64,000 nt of DNA from Bacteroidota bacterium (GTDB lineage Bacteria; Bacteroidota; Bacteroidia; Flavobacteriales; Weeksellaceae). A model generated the notes under the pieces. It had not been told where the DNA came from. It searched no databases and was given only the letters and a program-made list of their open reading frames with translations. The stretch lies in the NCBI GenBank assembly GCA_018902795.1, contig JAHIQD010000019.1, positions 248,001 through 312,000 of the forward strand. The letters run 5' to 3'. The position numbers and the translations under genes were made by a program. Shown one piece after another: positions 7,990 through 17,029 of this stretch (positions are counted from its first letter, which is position 1; the number at the start of each line of letters is the position of its first letter).

Positions 7990-9126
7990 TTAATAACTCT
8001 TCACCACTTCATCTACTAAAAATTCAACCTGAGAAGGTCTTCCTTTTTTATCTTTGGGCTGATCTTTATAAGTTCCGGTTCTTACGATAATCATTTGTTT
8101 TTCGGGAATTACGATGATATACTGCCCATAAAGTCCCAAAAAATAGTAATGCTTTACAGCTGCGTCATTATTAATCCAAAGCCCCATTCCGTAGGCACCG
8201 TTTGAAAGTTTTGTAGGTGTTTTCATTTCATTTAAAAACTGAGCACTGATGATTTGGTGATCATCGACTTTCCCATCGTCCAGAAAAAGCTGGCCCAATT
8301 TGGCAAAATCCCGCGCATTCGAATGAATACAGCAGAACGTTTTTTCCATCCCGAAATCGTCGGTGGTCCATTCTGCGTTTTGCTCCATTCCGAGCGGTTT
8401 CCATAATTTTTCGGAAGCATATTCGGCAATGGTTTTGTTCATGGATTTTCGGAGTGCAAAGCCCAGAAGTTGGGTAGAACCGCTTTGATATTCGAATTTT
8501 GTTCCCGGATTTTCTTTAAATTCCCGGTATAAAACCGCTTCTTCTAAAGATTTTCCGTAATAAGCTTTTGCGTTGGGAAGAAAAGGGTTTTCATAGTCTT
8601 CGTTCCAGTTTAATCCGGCTTCCATTTTGGCCAAATCTTCTATGGTTAAATCTTTTCCGAATTCCATATTTTTATAATTCTCAAAAAAATCTGAATATTT
8701 CTGCCCTAAACTCTTGATTTTGTTTTCTTCAATAGCTTTTCCCAAAAGCATCACCGTTACAGCTTTTGCCATCGAAAAAGAATTGGTTTTTGAGTTTTCG
8801 CTGTAACCGTTCCAGTATTCTTCATGCAATAGTTTTCCGTTTTTAATAATCAGAAAAGATGCGGTTTTGGAATTTTTCAGTTCTTCAACTAAAACATTCG
8901 GCAAAGGTGTTTTGTTGTACAGAGAATCTTTCTCCCAAGGCTTTCCTTTTTCTTTTGCAATAAGATGGGACGGAAAATACTGGCCGTCATCTATTGTTGA
9001 TCCGGTTTCTCCGCGGAGATAAGTCTGCCGCACGCCTCTGAACAGATAATCGTATCCGAAAGCATAGGTAAGCGCGATGATTGCGGCTAAAAAAGCAAAA
9101 ATTCCCTTAATAACTTTTTCGATCAT
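7990..9126 (-). CDS. Serine hydrolase of the class C beta-lactamase / penicillin-binding family
   Basis: 378 residues from the ATG at 9126. An N-terminal membrane segment (about residues 5-25) suggests an exported, membrane-tethered enzyme. The nucleophile motif is SMAK (Ser118, Lys121), followed by a YQS motif in FEYQSGSTQLLG and a C-terminal VRTG strand, the three motifs of the beta-lactamase-like serine hydrolases. Substrate cannot be told from sequence; esterase or D-amino-acid peptidase activity are the family alternatives. The longer frame from 9183 runs through the promoter region, so I reject it. It is divergent from the M48 peptidase gene. Confidence 0.85.
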   Translation of the reverse strand: MIEKVIKGIFAFLAAIIALTYAFGYDYLFRGVRQTYLRGETGSTIDDGQYFPSHLIAKEKGKPWEKDSLYNKTPLPNVLVEELKNSKTASFLIIKNGKLLHEEYWNGYSENSKTNSFSMAKAVTVMLLGKAIEENKIKSLGQKYSDFFENYKNMEFGKDLTIEDLAKMEAGLNWNEDYENPFLPNAKAYYGKSLEEAVLYREFKENPGTKFEYQSGSTQLLGFALRKSMNKTIAEYASEKLWKPLGMEQNAEWTTDDFGMEKTFCCIHSNARDFAKLGQLFLDDGKVDDHQIISAQFLNEMKTPTKLSNGAYGMGLWINNDAAVKHYYFLGLYGQYIIVIPEKQMIIVRTGTYKDQPKDKKGRPSQVEFLVDEVVKSY

Positions 9127-9144
9127 GTCTGTTGAACTGTCAGA

Positions 9145-9152
9145 CAAATGTA
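9145..9152 (-). promoter_or_regulatory. -7 promoter element of the serine hydrolase gene
   Basis: TACATTTG on the minus strand, 18 bases ahead of the ATG at 9126. Confidence 0.35.
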
Positions 9153-9210
9153 ATATAAAAACCGCAATGAAATTCATTTGCAAAAGCGGTTTTCGATTAA
9201 AAGAAAAATG

Positions 9211-9218
9211 TATTTTTG
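9211..9218 (+). promoter_or_regulatory. -7 promoter element of the M48 peptidase gene
   Basis: TATTTTTG, 22 bases before the ATG at 9241; an exact TAnnTTTG match. Just upstream an inverted repeat (AAAACCGC near 9157, GCGGTTTT near 9185) lies between the two divergent genes. Confidence 0.4.
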
Positions 9219-9240
9219 TTTTACCACCTATTCAATTTTA

Positions 9241-10548
9241 ATGATGAGAAAATACATTTTCTTACTGCTGCTGTGTCTTGCTTTTATTAACGGTTTTTCT
9301 CAGGAATATCAACCGATTGATACGGCAGATTATGCTCAGAGAAAAGCTTTTGTGGAACGTTATAAACTCATCAGGGATCAGTATTCCAAAACCCTGAAAG
9401 CGAAATATCCCGGAAATACAGGGAAAGAGCTGGCGAAAAACTATGCCGAGTTTCAGGAATCATTCAGAAAGGAAATTAAAAACAGGGATTATGTTTTCAA
9501 TTCCAATTTTACAGAAATGCTTCGGACCTATTTTGAAATGTTAAAAAACAAAAACCAGAATATTCCTGATGATATAAAGATTTTAGTGGCCAGAGACAAT
9601 ACGCCCAACGCGTTTTGTGTACAGGATGGTGTTTTCATCGTGAACATGGGACTTTTCAACTGGATTGATAATGAGGAACAACTGATTTCAATTCTCGGCC
9701 ACGAACTTGGTCACAAACTGCTGACGCATTCAGAAAACTGGCAGAAAAAACTGATTGAAACTGAACTGAACAACAAAACACAGGTTTCTGAAATTAGCAG
9801 TTCAAAAATCAATAAAACCGACAAAGCATTTAAACTGTATAAAAACCAGATGTATGAATCAAGTGTTTTCCGGCGAAAGAATGAGTCCGATGCTGATTCT
9901 ATCGGATATGTGATGTACAGAAACACGGGTTTGAAAAAGTCAGAGTATATTAATTCGTTAAGAAATCTTCAGAAATTCGATACCATTTCCCCAACGGTTG
10001 TAAAAGTGGAAACTTACAGGGAGCTTTTCAGTTCAGCGGAACATCCTTTCAAGGAAAAATGGCTGAAAATGGAAGATTTTTCTGGTTATAATTATTCAAA
10101 TTTCAAAGAAAAATTCAATAAAGATTCACTGTCAACACATCCGGAAGTTGTTGAAAGAATCAACTTACTCAAGAAAAATTTTCCTGAAATCAGTCAGGAC
10201 GAACCTTCAATAAAAAGTGAAGACAAAGATTTTCTGGCTTTGAAAAAAATGGCGCGTTTCGAGATTCTGCCGAACTTTTATCATTCTGAAGATTATGGTT
10301 TGGGAATTTATACCGCGATGCAGTTTCTGCAGGATGGGGAAGAAGAAACTTACTATAAAAACTGGCTCGGGAAAAATTTTGCAAAGATTTATGAGGCCAG
10401 AAAAAATTATAATCTGAACCGTTATTTAGACCGTGTAGATCCGAAAAATCAAAGTGAAAGTTACCAGCAGTTCCTCAATTTTATGTGGAATTTAAGTTTG
10501 GAAGACATTAAAAATATCGCTGATTTATATACCCAAAAAAGCCCATAA
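9241..10548 (+). CDS. Secreted M48-family metallopeptidase
   Basis: 435 residues. A cleavable signal peptide ends near FINGFSQ. The zinc motif HELGH is at residues 154-158, and the third ligand is probably the Glu in ESDADSIGYVMY, as in M48 peptidases (HtpX/Oma1/BepA relatives). No transmembrane segments follow, so the enzyme is probably periplasmic, which makes it closer to the BepA/LoiP type than to HtpX. The C-terminal 200 residues are helical and not recognised. The frame extends upstream to 9178, but that would cover the -7 element; the ATG at 9241 is preferred. Confidence 0.83.
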   Translation: MMRKYIFLLLLCLAFINGFSQEYQPIDTADYAQRKAFVERYKLIRDQYSKTLKAKYPGNTGKELAKNYAEFQESFRKEIKNRDYVFNSNFTEMLRTYFEMLKNKNQNIPDDIKILVARDNTPNAFCVQDGVFIVNMGLFNWIDNEEQLISILGHELGHKLLTHSENWQKKLIETELNNKTQVSEISSSKINKTDKAFKLYKNQMYESSVFRRKNESDADSIGYVMYRNTGLKKSEYINSLRNLQKFDTISPTVVKVETYRELFSSAEHPFKEKWLKMEDFSGYNYSNFKEKFNKDSLSTHPEVVERINLLKKNFPEISQDEPSIKSEDKDFLALKKMARFEILPNFYHSEDYGLGIYTAMQFLQDGEEETYYKNWLGKNFAKIYEARKNYNLNRYLDRVDPKNQSESYQQFLNFMWNLSLEDIKNIADLYTQKSP

Positions 10549-10566
10549 TAACGGGCCTTTGCTTTT
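10541..10566 (+). terminator. Probable terminator of the M48 gene
   Basis: GCCC (10541-10544) and GGGC (10553-10556) hairpin followed by a T-rich stretch, overlapping the stop codon. Confidence 0.4.
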
Positions 10567-12094
10567 AGTAATTCAGTCTTTCCAAACGGATTTTATTAAA
10601 TTTTTCCTTCTCGTTCATTTCTCTTAAAAGGATGTAGCCTTCTTTTCCAACGTATGGATAGACCAGAAAATCGTCTTTCGCAGAAATAGGTACCATTTCC
10701 TGGGTGAATTTTCCGCCGATTAAAGTATTGATGTAGAGATTCCAATTTTTCTGTTTCGTAACAGCATCTTTCTGAAAATCGCGGTAGAAGAACACCACAT
10801 CTTCACCGTCATTCAGATACTGGGAAAAAAGGTAATCGGAGTTGGCCCATTTGGTTTTCTCCTTTTCAAAAATTTTCACTTCCGAAACGTTGAAATCTTT
10901 ATCGGTGAAGAGGTAAACCAGATCCGTAGTTTTAGGAGCAGAATATTGTCCTTCAGGTTTGTACTTTTCCATTAAAATGCCGATGCTGCCGTCTTTCATA
11001 AAGTACGCATCTCTCGGATCCAAAAAATAACCCATTTCAACATTCCCGAATTTGTCGATGTTTTTCACCGATGATTTTAATGATTCATAACTGATTTCTT
11101 TGGTGTCCACAGCAAAGGTCTTCCTATCAATCATCATTCTCGAAAATCCCGTAGCCCGCATATAGTCGTCATAGGTTTTGGCGAGCATCACGATTTTGTC
11201 CTCAAAAGTTTTGTCGTTGTCAATCTTTCCAAAACTGTAGGTATTGAGGGAATTGATGGCGTCCAGAGTATTGGGTGTAAGTCCGGCGATTGGTTTTTTG
11301 TACACTTCTTTTCCGGTTTTCATATCCAGAATAAGCAATTGGAACGTTTTGTTTTTTTTATCGTTGTTCTGAAGGATGGTGTAGATGTAATTTTCGTCCT
11401 TATCGAGAATACTCAGCGATTCGTTCACTTTTTTATCACCGCTGGTGTTGTATTGATAGCGCCAGATTTCCTTTTGGTTTTCATTAAATTTAATCAGGTT
11501 GTTATTGTTGATATAGTTGCCGTAATTGTTGAATTCAATAGCAACGAAACCACCTTCTTTGATTTCGGAAACATAGGAAACATAATTGTAGCCTTTTTCT
11601 TTTTTCTCGGCTCTTTCTTCTTTTTGGTCGGCTTTATAACTTTTAGGCTCGGCCATCTCTGCGAAAGCACCGTCTTTATAATCGTAGTAAAGTTTATTGG
11701 TAATGGTATTATCCTGCAGTGAAATTTCTTTGCTTCTCGGGATAAAAAAGTCTTTGTTTTTTAGGACATAATAATCAATTTCGCTTGGTTTTAAGATGAT
11801 TTTTCCGTTAAAATCCATGTAGGCAAAATATCGGTTTGCAGTAATGTCGCCTTCAAATTCTTTATTAGCAATCGGATTAAGGTTTTTATCCAGAATGACA
11901 TATTCAAATTTTTTGGTTTTATCACCGGATTTCCCGTAGCTGTAAAGCGTAAAATATCCAAAAAGATTCTCTTTCTGATCGAAAAGCGCATTGAAAGCCA
12001 CATATTCACCCTGAGCCAAAGCTGCTAAATTCTGTGATTGTCCAAAAGTAAAGATCTGCGAAATAAAAAAGAACAGAAAGTATAGTTTCTTCAT
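10565..12094 (-). CDS. Hypothetical secreted protein
   Basis: 509 residues from the ATG at 12094 with a clear signal peptide (cleavage near FTFGQSQ). No catalytic motif recognised. The body is rich in short beta-strand segments with aromatic/aspartate turns (ILDKNLNPI, LLILDMKTGKEV, YLFTDKDFNV), suggesting a beta-propeller-like outer-membrane or periplasmic protein. A charged linker (KADQKEERAEKKEKG) sits near residue 155. There is no C-terminal type IX sorting motif. It follows glyS on the same strand but a terminator separates them. Confidence 0.7.
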   Translation of the reverse strand: MKKLYFLFFFISQIFTFGQSQNLAALAQGEYVAFNALFDQKENLFGYFTLYSYGKSGDKTKKFEYVILDKNLNPIANKEFEGDITANRYFAYMDFNGKIILKPSEIDYYVLKNKDFFIPRSKEISLQDNTITNKLYYDYKDGAFAEMAEPKSYKADQKEERAEKKEKGYNYVSYVSEIKEGGFVAIEFNNYGNYINNNNLIKFNENQKEIWRYQYNTSGDKKVNESLSILDKDENYIYTILQNNDKKNKTFQLLILDMKTGKEVYKKPIAGLTPNTLDAINSLNTYSFGKIDNDKTFEDKIVMLAKTYDDYMRATGFSRMMIDRKTFAVDTKEISYESLKSSVKNIDKFGNVEMGYFLDPRDAYFMKDGSIGILMEKYKPEGQYSAPKTTDLVYLFTDKDFNVSEVKIFEKEKTKWANSDYLFSQYLNDGEDVVFFYRDFQKDAVTKQKNWNLYINTLIGGKFTQEMVPISAKDDFLVYPYVGKEGYILLREMNEKEKFNKIRLERLNY

Positions 12095-12150
12095 AAAAAT
12101 TAAATTTCTCAAAGATAAAAAAATGGTTGATTCACAGCGGTTTTAAATGA

Positions 12151-12180
12151 AAAAAGTTCCAGATTGCTCTGAAACTTTTT
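12151..12180 (-). terminator. Terminator of glyS
   Basis: Minus-strand hairpin with a 12-bp stem (AAAAGTTTCAGA / TCTGGAACTTTT) and a GCAA tetraloop, followed by a T-run. One G-T pair works only on the minus strand, which agrees with the direction of glyS. Confidence 0.75.
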
Positions 12181-12199
12181 ATTCAATATTTTAATGGAA

Positions 12200-13741
12200 T
12201 TAAATCTTAGAAAGCAAGTTTCTGAAATTCGTTTTCTCGTCGATAATTCTGCGCAAATCCGCTACCGGAACTCTTTCCTGCTTCATCGTGTCGCGATCTC
12301 TTAATGTTACCGTGTTATCCACCAAAGAATCGTGATCAACCGTAATACAGAAAGGCGTTCCAATTGCATCCTGACGTCTGTAACGTTTTCCGATGCTGTC
12401 TTTATCTTCATAAATCACGTTGAAATCATACTTCAGATCATTGAAGATTTTTTCGCCGTATTCGCCAAGTCCGTCCTTTTTCATTAATGGTAAAATTGCT
12501 GCTTTTACCGGAGCCAAAGCCGGCGGAAGCGAAAGAACTGTTCTTTCCGACCCGTCTTCCAAAACTTCCTCTTTCAGTGAATTGGAGAAAATCGCGAGGA
12601 ACAGACGGTCCAAACCAACGGAAGTTTCCACCACATAAGGAATGTAGTTTTCGTTTCTTTCCGAATCGAAATACTGTAATTTTCTGCCGGAGAATTTTTC
12701 GTGCGCTTTCAAATCGAAATCCGTTCTGGAGTGGATGCCTTCAAGCTCTTTAAACCCGAATGGGAACTTAAATTCAATATCTGCAGCGGCATTGGCGTAA
12801 TGCGCCAGTTTTTCGTGGTCGTGAAATTTATAATTTTCAGCACCCAAACCTAAAGCCAAATGCCAGTTCAGACGTTTCTGTTTCCATTCTTCATAGAAAC
12901 CGAGTTCGGTTCCCGGCGGAACAAAAAACTGCATTTCCATCTGTTCGAATTCACGCATTCTGAAAATAAACTGTCTTGCAACAATCTCGTTTCTAAAGGC
13001 TTTCCCAATCTGGGCAATTCCGAAAGGCAATTTATGACGGGAAGTTCTCTGAACATTGAGGAAGTTGACGAAAATTCCCTGCGCGGTTTCCGGTCTTAAA
13101 TACAGGTCAGTGGCTGTGTCTGCAGAAGCTCCTAGTTTTGTTCCGAACATCAGGTTGAACTGGCGAACGTCTGTCCAGTTTTTAGAACCGGTGTCAGGAT
13201 CGGCAATTTCCAGTTCTTCAATCAAAGCTTTTACATCCGCCAAATCTTCGTTTTCCAGAGATTTCGCCATTCTTGAAAGAATGGTTTTCTGCTTCTCTCT
13301 GTATTCTAAAACGCGTCCGTTCGTGGTTTCAAACTCATTTTTATCGAAAGCGTCACCAAATCTTTTGGCTGCCTTTTCGATTTCCTTCTGTGCTTTTTCT
13401 TCCAGTTTTGCACAGTAATCTTCAATCAAAACATCGGCTCTGAAACGTTTTTTCGAATCTTTATTGTCAATCAAAGGATCATTAAAGGCGTCAACGTGCC
13501 CGGAAGCTTTCCAGATTGTGGGATGCATGAAAATCGCAGAATCAATTCCCACAATATTTTCGTTCATCTGTACCATTGCTTTCCACCAATATTGCTTGAT
13601 GTTGTTTTTCAGTTCCGCACCGTTCTGTCCGTAATCGTAAATTGCTGAAAGTCCGTCGTATATCTCACTCGAAGGAAAAATAAAACCATATTCTTTCGCG
13701 TGTGAAATCAGCTTTTTGAAAACATCTTCCTGTTTAGCCAT
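12200..13741 (-). CDS. glyS: Glycyl-tRNA synthetase, single-chain alpha2 type
   Basis: 513 residues. Charges tRNA-Gly. It is the single-polypeptide class II form, not the alpha2-beta2 GlyQ/GlyS form. Class II motif 2 is visible as FRNEIVARQFIFRMREFEQ, and motif 3 and the anticodon-binding domain lie in the last third (ETSVGLDRLFLAIF, then APVKAAILPL). The ATG at 13741 gives the standard N-terminus MAKQEDVFKK; the longer frame from 13762 covers the promoter. The -7 element is 18 bases upstream. Confidence 0.95.
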   Translation of the reverse strand: MAKQEDVFKKLISHAKEYGFIFPSSEIYDGLSAIYDYGQNGAELKNNIKQYWWKAMVQMNENIVGIDSAIFMHPTIWKASGHVDAFNDPLIDNKDSKKRFRADVLIEDYCAKLEEKAQKEIEKAAKRFGDAFDKNEFETTNGRVLEYREKQKTILSRMAKSLENEDLADVKALIEELEIADPDTGSKNWTDVRQFNLMFGTKLGASADTATDLYLRPETAQGIFVNFLNVQRTSRHKLPFGIAQIGKAFRNEIVARQFIFRMREFEQMEMQFFVPPGTELGFYEEWKQKRLNWHLALGLGAENYKFHDHEKLAHYANAAADIEFKFPFGFKELEGIHSRTDFDLKAHEKFSGRKLQYFDSERNENYIPYVVETSVGLDRLFLAIFSNSLKEEVLEDGSERTVLSLPPALAPVKAAILPLMKKDGLGEYGEKIFNDLKYDFNVIYEDKDSIGKRYRRQDAIGTPFCITVDHDSLVDNTVTLRDRDTMKQERVPVADLRRIIDEKTNFRNLLSKI

Positions 13742-13759
13742 AGTTTTTAAGTATTTGTG

Positions 13760-13767
13760 CAAAAATA
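13760..13767 (-). promoter_or_regulatory. -7 promoter element of glyS
   Basis: TATTTTTG on the minus strand. A TTGAC is present only 12 bases upstream of it, shorter than the usual spacer. Confidence 0.4.
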
Positions 13768-13802
13768 GGGAATTTTAGTCAAAAAATTTGGTTGAATTTT
13801 CA

Positions 13803-13880
13803 GAAGCCGGGAACCTGCTCTCCGCTATATCTTTTGCTCCACTTCGTGTCGCAAAAGGATGCCGCTGCGATCAGGGCTAA
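13803..13880 (-). repeat. Dispersed structured repeat, copy 1
   Basis: Minus-strand element reading AGCCCTGATCGCAGCGG... and ending ...AGCGGAGAGCAGG. It has an outer stem CCTG/CAGG (13875-13872 with 13817-13814), two facing segments that each contain AGCGG, and an inner stem CCTTTTGC/GCAAAAG. It shares this fold with copies at 27315, 30779 and 34853. It lies between the 13949 gene and glyS, in the direction of transcription of both. Confidence 0.6.
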
Positions 13881-13894
13881 TTAGATTCGGTTTT

Positions 13895-13926
13895 AAAACA
13901 AAAAGACGGAAACCCTTTTCCGTCTT
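13895..13926 (-). terminator. Terminator of the 13949 gene
   Basis: Minus-strand hairpin AAGACGGAAA (13926-13917) / TTTCCGTCTT (13912-13903), loop AGGG, followed by a T-rich run. Confidence 0.75.
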
Positions 13927-13948
13927 ATATTTTATCAGCAATATTTTT

Positions 13949-14428
13949 TTAGAAATTATAGCTCAAAGCCATTCCGTTTCCGGCAGTTTGCAGTTTAAAA
14001 TAAGGCTGAAATGCGGTAGATGCTCCGTTTTCAATTTCCAAAGCTTGCTTTGCGTTTTTATTCGCCGCAATAGCAAACGGGATTCCGATCCCAACCAATG
14101 CAGCACCTACTCCAACAACCGCCCAGCCTCGCGAAGGCTGGTTTTCGTAAACCATTCCGTTTCTCACTTCCTGTTTTTTACCACTCAAAGCTGGAATAAT
14201 TCCTGCGCCAATCGCAAATCCGCCGGCGTACGCAAAAATTTGTCCCACTGTATTGTTGGTTCTTGCTTTCTGAAATGCTTTCTGTGCATCCGGATTTGAT
14301 AAAACCTCGCTGTATTTCGACATTTTGTAGGTCTGGCCATCTTTTTCAAGCTTGTTTCCGGACATGGTAACCTGTGAAAATATGCTCTGGAAGCCGATCA
14401 GTGCACTCAATAATAGAATTTTCTTCAT
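13949..14428 (-). CDS. Hypothetical secreted or membrane protein
   Basis: 159 residues, not recognised. A signal peptide (cleavage near FQSIFSQ) is followed by a polar segment and two hydrophobic glycine-rich stretches, about residues 62-82 (IFAYAGGFAIGAGIIP) and 101-121 (GWAVVGVGAALVGIG). The architecture is that of a small envelope protein with two membrane hairpin segments. It has its own terminator and is divergent from pyrD. Confidence 0.65.
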   Translation of the reverse strand: MKKILLLSALIGFQSIFSQVTMSGNKLEKDGQTYKMSKYSEVLSNPDAQKAFQKARTNNTVGQIFAYAGGFAIGAGIIPALSGKKQEVRNGMVYENQPSRGWAVVGVGAALVGIGIPFAIAANKNAKQALEIENGASTAFQPYFKLQTAGNGMALSYNF

Positions 14429-14473
14429 AGAATTTTTTTTGCTAAAAAAGGCAATTTTTTCAAACTGTACAAA

Positions 14474-14508
14474 TTGTTTTTATCCGCAGGCAAAAATCAT
14501 TAAATTTG
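14474..14508 (+). promoter_or_regulatory. Probable pyrD promoter
   Basis: TTG at 14474-14476 and TAAATTTG at 14501-14508, spacer 24; start codon 15 bases downstream. Confidence 0.4.
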
Positions 14509-14523
14509 CTAAACTTTTCTCCC

Positions 14524-15528
14524 ATGTACAAAAGCATTATCCGCCCAATCCTTTTTAAATTTGATCCCGAAGAAGTACATTATTTCACCTTTAATCTTCT
14601 TAAAAATTTCGGATTTTTAACCAAATTATTTTTCCCAAAACCGATTGAAGACAAAAGGCTGGAAAGAGAAGTTTTCGGGCTGAAATTCAAAAATCCGGTA
14701 GGTTTGGCGGCAGGTTTCGACAAGGATGCAAAGATGTTCCACGAACTTTCAGATCTGGGTTTCGGCTTTATTGAAATCGGAACTTTAACTCCAAAACCAC
14801 AGGAAGGAAACCCCAAAAAAAGACTGTTCAGATTAAAGGAAGATTCGGCAATTATCAACCGGATGGGTTTCAATAATGGTGGAGTGGAGACTGCAGTAGA
14901 AAGGCTGAAAAAAAACAAAAACGTTCTGATTGGCGGAAACATCGGGAAAAACAAAGTAACGCCCAACGAAGAAGCAGTCAACGATTATATCTTCTGTTTC
15001 GAAAAACTTTTTCCTTATGTTGATTATTTCGTAGTAAACGTAAGTTCCCCCAATACACCAAATCTTCGTGCTTTGCAGGAAAAAGAACCTTTGACTCAAC
15101 TTTTAAGTGAACTGCAGGAACTCAACGCTAAAAAAGAAAAACCCAAGCCTATTCTTCTGAAAATTGCTCCCGATTTAAGTGACGATCAACTTTTAGATAT
15201 TATCGATATTGTAAAAGACACGAAAATCGCCGGTGTCATTGCCACCAACACGACACTTTCCCGCGAAGGTCTGGTTTCTGACAGCAAAGAAGAAGCCGGC
15301 GGACTTTCCGGAAAACCTTTGGCAAAACGGTCTACAGAAGTCATCAGATTCCTTTCCGAAAAAAGCGGAAAAGCTTTCCCAATTATCGGGGTGGGCGGCA
15401 TTCATTCGGCTGAAGATGCGCTGGAAAAACTGGAAGCGGGTGCGAGTTTAATTCAGCTTTATACGGGATTTATTTATGAAGGACCGGAACTGATTCGGGA
15501 AATTAACGAAAGACTGCTGAAACAGTAG
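14524..15528 (+). CDS. pyrD: Dihydroorotate dehydrogenase (quinone), class 2
   Basis: 334 residues. Oxidises dihydroorotate to orotate in pyrimidine synthesis, with FMN and quinone. The class 2 N-terminal membrane-associating helices are present (MYKSIIRPILFKFDPEEVHY). FMN and substrate motifs include NPVGLAAGFDKD, NRMGFNNGG, VNVSSPNTPNLR and GVGGIHSAEDA. The catalytic base of class 2 enzymes is the Ser in VSSPNTP, which is present. The ATG at 14524 matches the family start. Monocistronic. Confidence 0.95.
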   Translation: MYKSIIRPILFKFDPEEVHYFTFNLLKNFGFLTKLFFPKPIEDKRLEREVFGLKFKNPVGLAAGFDKDAKMFHELSDLGFGFIEIGTLTPKPQEGNPKKRLFRLKEDSAIINRMGFNNGGVETAVERLKKNKNVLIGGNIGKNKVTPNEEAVNDYIFCFEKLFPYVDYFVVNVSSPNTPNLRALQEKEPLTQLLSELQELNAKKEKPKPILLKIAPDLSDDQLLDIIDIVKDTKIAGVIATNTTLSREGLVSDSKEEAGGLSGKPLAKRSTEVIRFLSEKSGKAFPIIGVGGIHSAEDALEKLEAGASLIQLYTGFIYEGPELIREINERLLKQ

Positions 15529-15556
15529 GTTTTACGCGCTTCTCCATTTCGTTTAG

Positions 15557-15766
15557 GAGTTTCCAAACCTGGAAATTGAGCCTAAAAGGTCTGCCATTGA
15601 ATCAAAAAGGCTCAACGCTGAATCAAAAAGAGTCATTGTTGAACCAAAAAGGCTCGTCATTGAATCAAGAAGGCTCGTCATTGAATCGAAAAGGCTCGTT
15701 GTTGAATCAAAAAGGCTCGCCGTTGAACAAAAAAGGCTGGATGTTGAATCAAAAAGCCTGGAAATT
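15557..15766. repeat. 21-bp tandem repeat, ten units
   Basis: Ten consecutive 21-base units from 15557 to 15766, consensus GAATCAAAAAGGCTCGTCATT. The first unit (15557-15577) is divergent and shares its CCTGGAAATT end with the last (15746-15766). No spacers separate the units, so it is not a CRISPR. Because 21 is a multiple of three, the array is open in more than one frame. One plus frame reads a heptad ESKRLVI and stays open from 15557 to a stop at 15812-15814, but it has no credible start codon. The array lies between pyrD and the convergent DUF445 gene. Confidence 0.85.
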
Positions 15767-15778
15767 ACACCGGAAGAT

Positions 15779-17023
15779 TTATATAAAGAATTCCGTAACG
15801 GTATAAATAATTAATCCCACCAATCCGCCGACCAAAGTCCCGTTCACGCGGATAAACTGCAGGTCTTTTCCTACTTCAAGTTCCAGCTTTTCGCTGAGTT
15901 CTTTTCCTTTCCAGTTTCCTACGGTAGAACTGATTAAATCTCCGAACTGATGCGTGTTTTTAAGGATGTATTTATATGCGGTTACCCGAACCCAGTGGTC
16001 AATTTTGTTTTGAAATTTCTCGTCGGTTTTCAAATTCTCAGCGAGTTCTGAAAGATTTTTTTTGATGTAATTTTTCAGGGCAGAATCTTCTTCTTCCAGT
16101 TCTTTCGACAGCGATTTCCTGATGGAATTCCAGATGTCTTTTGAATACTGACTAAGTTTTTCTTCTTTCAGAAAGTCGTTTTTAATCCCCCGGAATTCTT
16201 CTGCCCATTTTTCTTCGGTTTGAATTTCATGAGAGAAAGCATACAGTTTTTGAGTGATTTCAGTGCGTAAAGAATGGTTTTCATTATTTTCCACTTCTTC
16301 AAAAAATGTTGAAAGGCCGTTGGTTATTTTTTCAGCAATCGTATCATCAACAAATTTCGGGATGAGGAAATAGCTCTCCTTTTTTACGCGGTCTTTCACG
16401 ATTTCCTGATGCTGAAGGACGTAATTTTTGATCTGTTTTGAAAGATTGGTGATCATTCTCTGCTGGTCATTTTTATCAAGAACGTATTCAATTCCATTGC
16501 CGACAATCTGGTTAATTTTCAGATCGTCAGTCATTTCTTTTGCTTTATTTCCGATAAAACTGACGACCGCAGAATCATCCAGTTTATTAAGGATATCCAA
16601 AACAATGTTTGAAAGTTCTTTCACTAAATTTTCCTGATTTCTTTGTTTGGAAAGCCAGTCGCCAACAAAATGTGAAATTTTTAATTTCTGAATATATGGA
16701 CGGATGTTTTGCGGAGAAAGAAAATTGGAAACCACAAAATTTCCCAAATTATCGCCAATTCTTTCTTTGCTGTTTTCAATCAGATTGGTGTGCGGAATTT
16801 TAATTCCAAGAGGATGATGAAAAAGTGCTGTCACTGCAAACCAGTCGGCCAAAGCTCCCACCATCGCCGCCTCCGAAAAAGCACGGATATAGCCAATCCA
16901 GTGTGCCGGATTTTTCTTCTCTAAAATGGTCATCAATACAAAAATAACCGCCATCAAAACGAACAGTCCTGTGGCAAACATTTTGTATTTCCTAAGCTGT
17001 ATTTTTTTTTCCTCGTCGTTCAT
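15779..17023 (-). CDS. DUF445 family membrane protein
   Basis: 414 residues. DUF445/YjiN family, function unknown. Two N-terminal membrane segments at about residues 12-32 (ATGLFVLMAVIFVLM) and 40-60; the motif ADWFAVTALFHHPLGIKIPHT is the family signature. A long helical cytoplasmic or periplasmic region follows, and a final hydrophobic segment ends in VGGLVGLIIYTVTEF. The ATG at 17023 is preferred to 17074, since the longer frame runs across the promoter. It shares a divergent promoter region with msrB. Confidence 0.85.
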   Translation of the reverse strand: MNDEEKKIQLRKYKMFATGLFVLMAVIFVLMTILEKKNPAHWIGYIRAFSEAAMVGALADWFAVTALFHHPLGIKIPHTNLIENSKERIGDNLGNFVVSNFLSPQNIRPYIQKLKISHFVGDWLSKQRNQENLVKELSNIVLDILNKLDDSAVVSFIGNKAKEMTDDLKINQIVGNGIEYVLDKNDQQRMITNLSKQIKNYVLQHQEIVKDRVKKESYFLIPKFVDDTIAEKITNGLSTFFEEVENNENHSLRTEITQKLYAFSHEIQTEEKWAEEFRGIKNDFLKEEKLSQYSKDIWNSIRKSLSKELEEEDSALKNYIKKNLSELAENLKTDEKFQNKIDHWVRVTAYKYILKNTHQFGDLISSTVGNWKGKELSEKLELEVGKDLQFIRVNGTLVGGLVGLIIYTVTEFFI

Positions 17024-17029
17024 TATTAT

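Noticed and set aside
15557..15766. CRISPR array
   Set aside because: Units are contiguous 21-mers with no unique spacers and no cas genes nearby.
15576..15806. Plus-strand frame with repeated LNQKGS as a gene
   Set aside because: It is a by-product of the 21-bp array being open in more than one frame; it has no conserved domain and runs antisense into the DUF445 gene.
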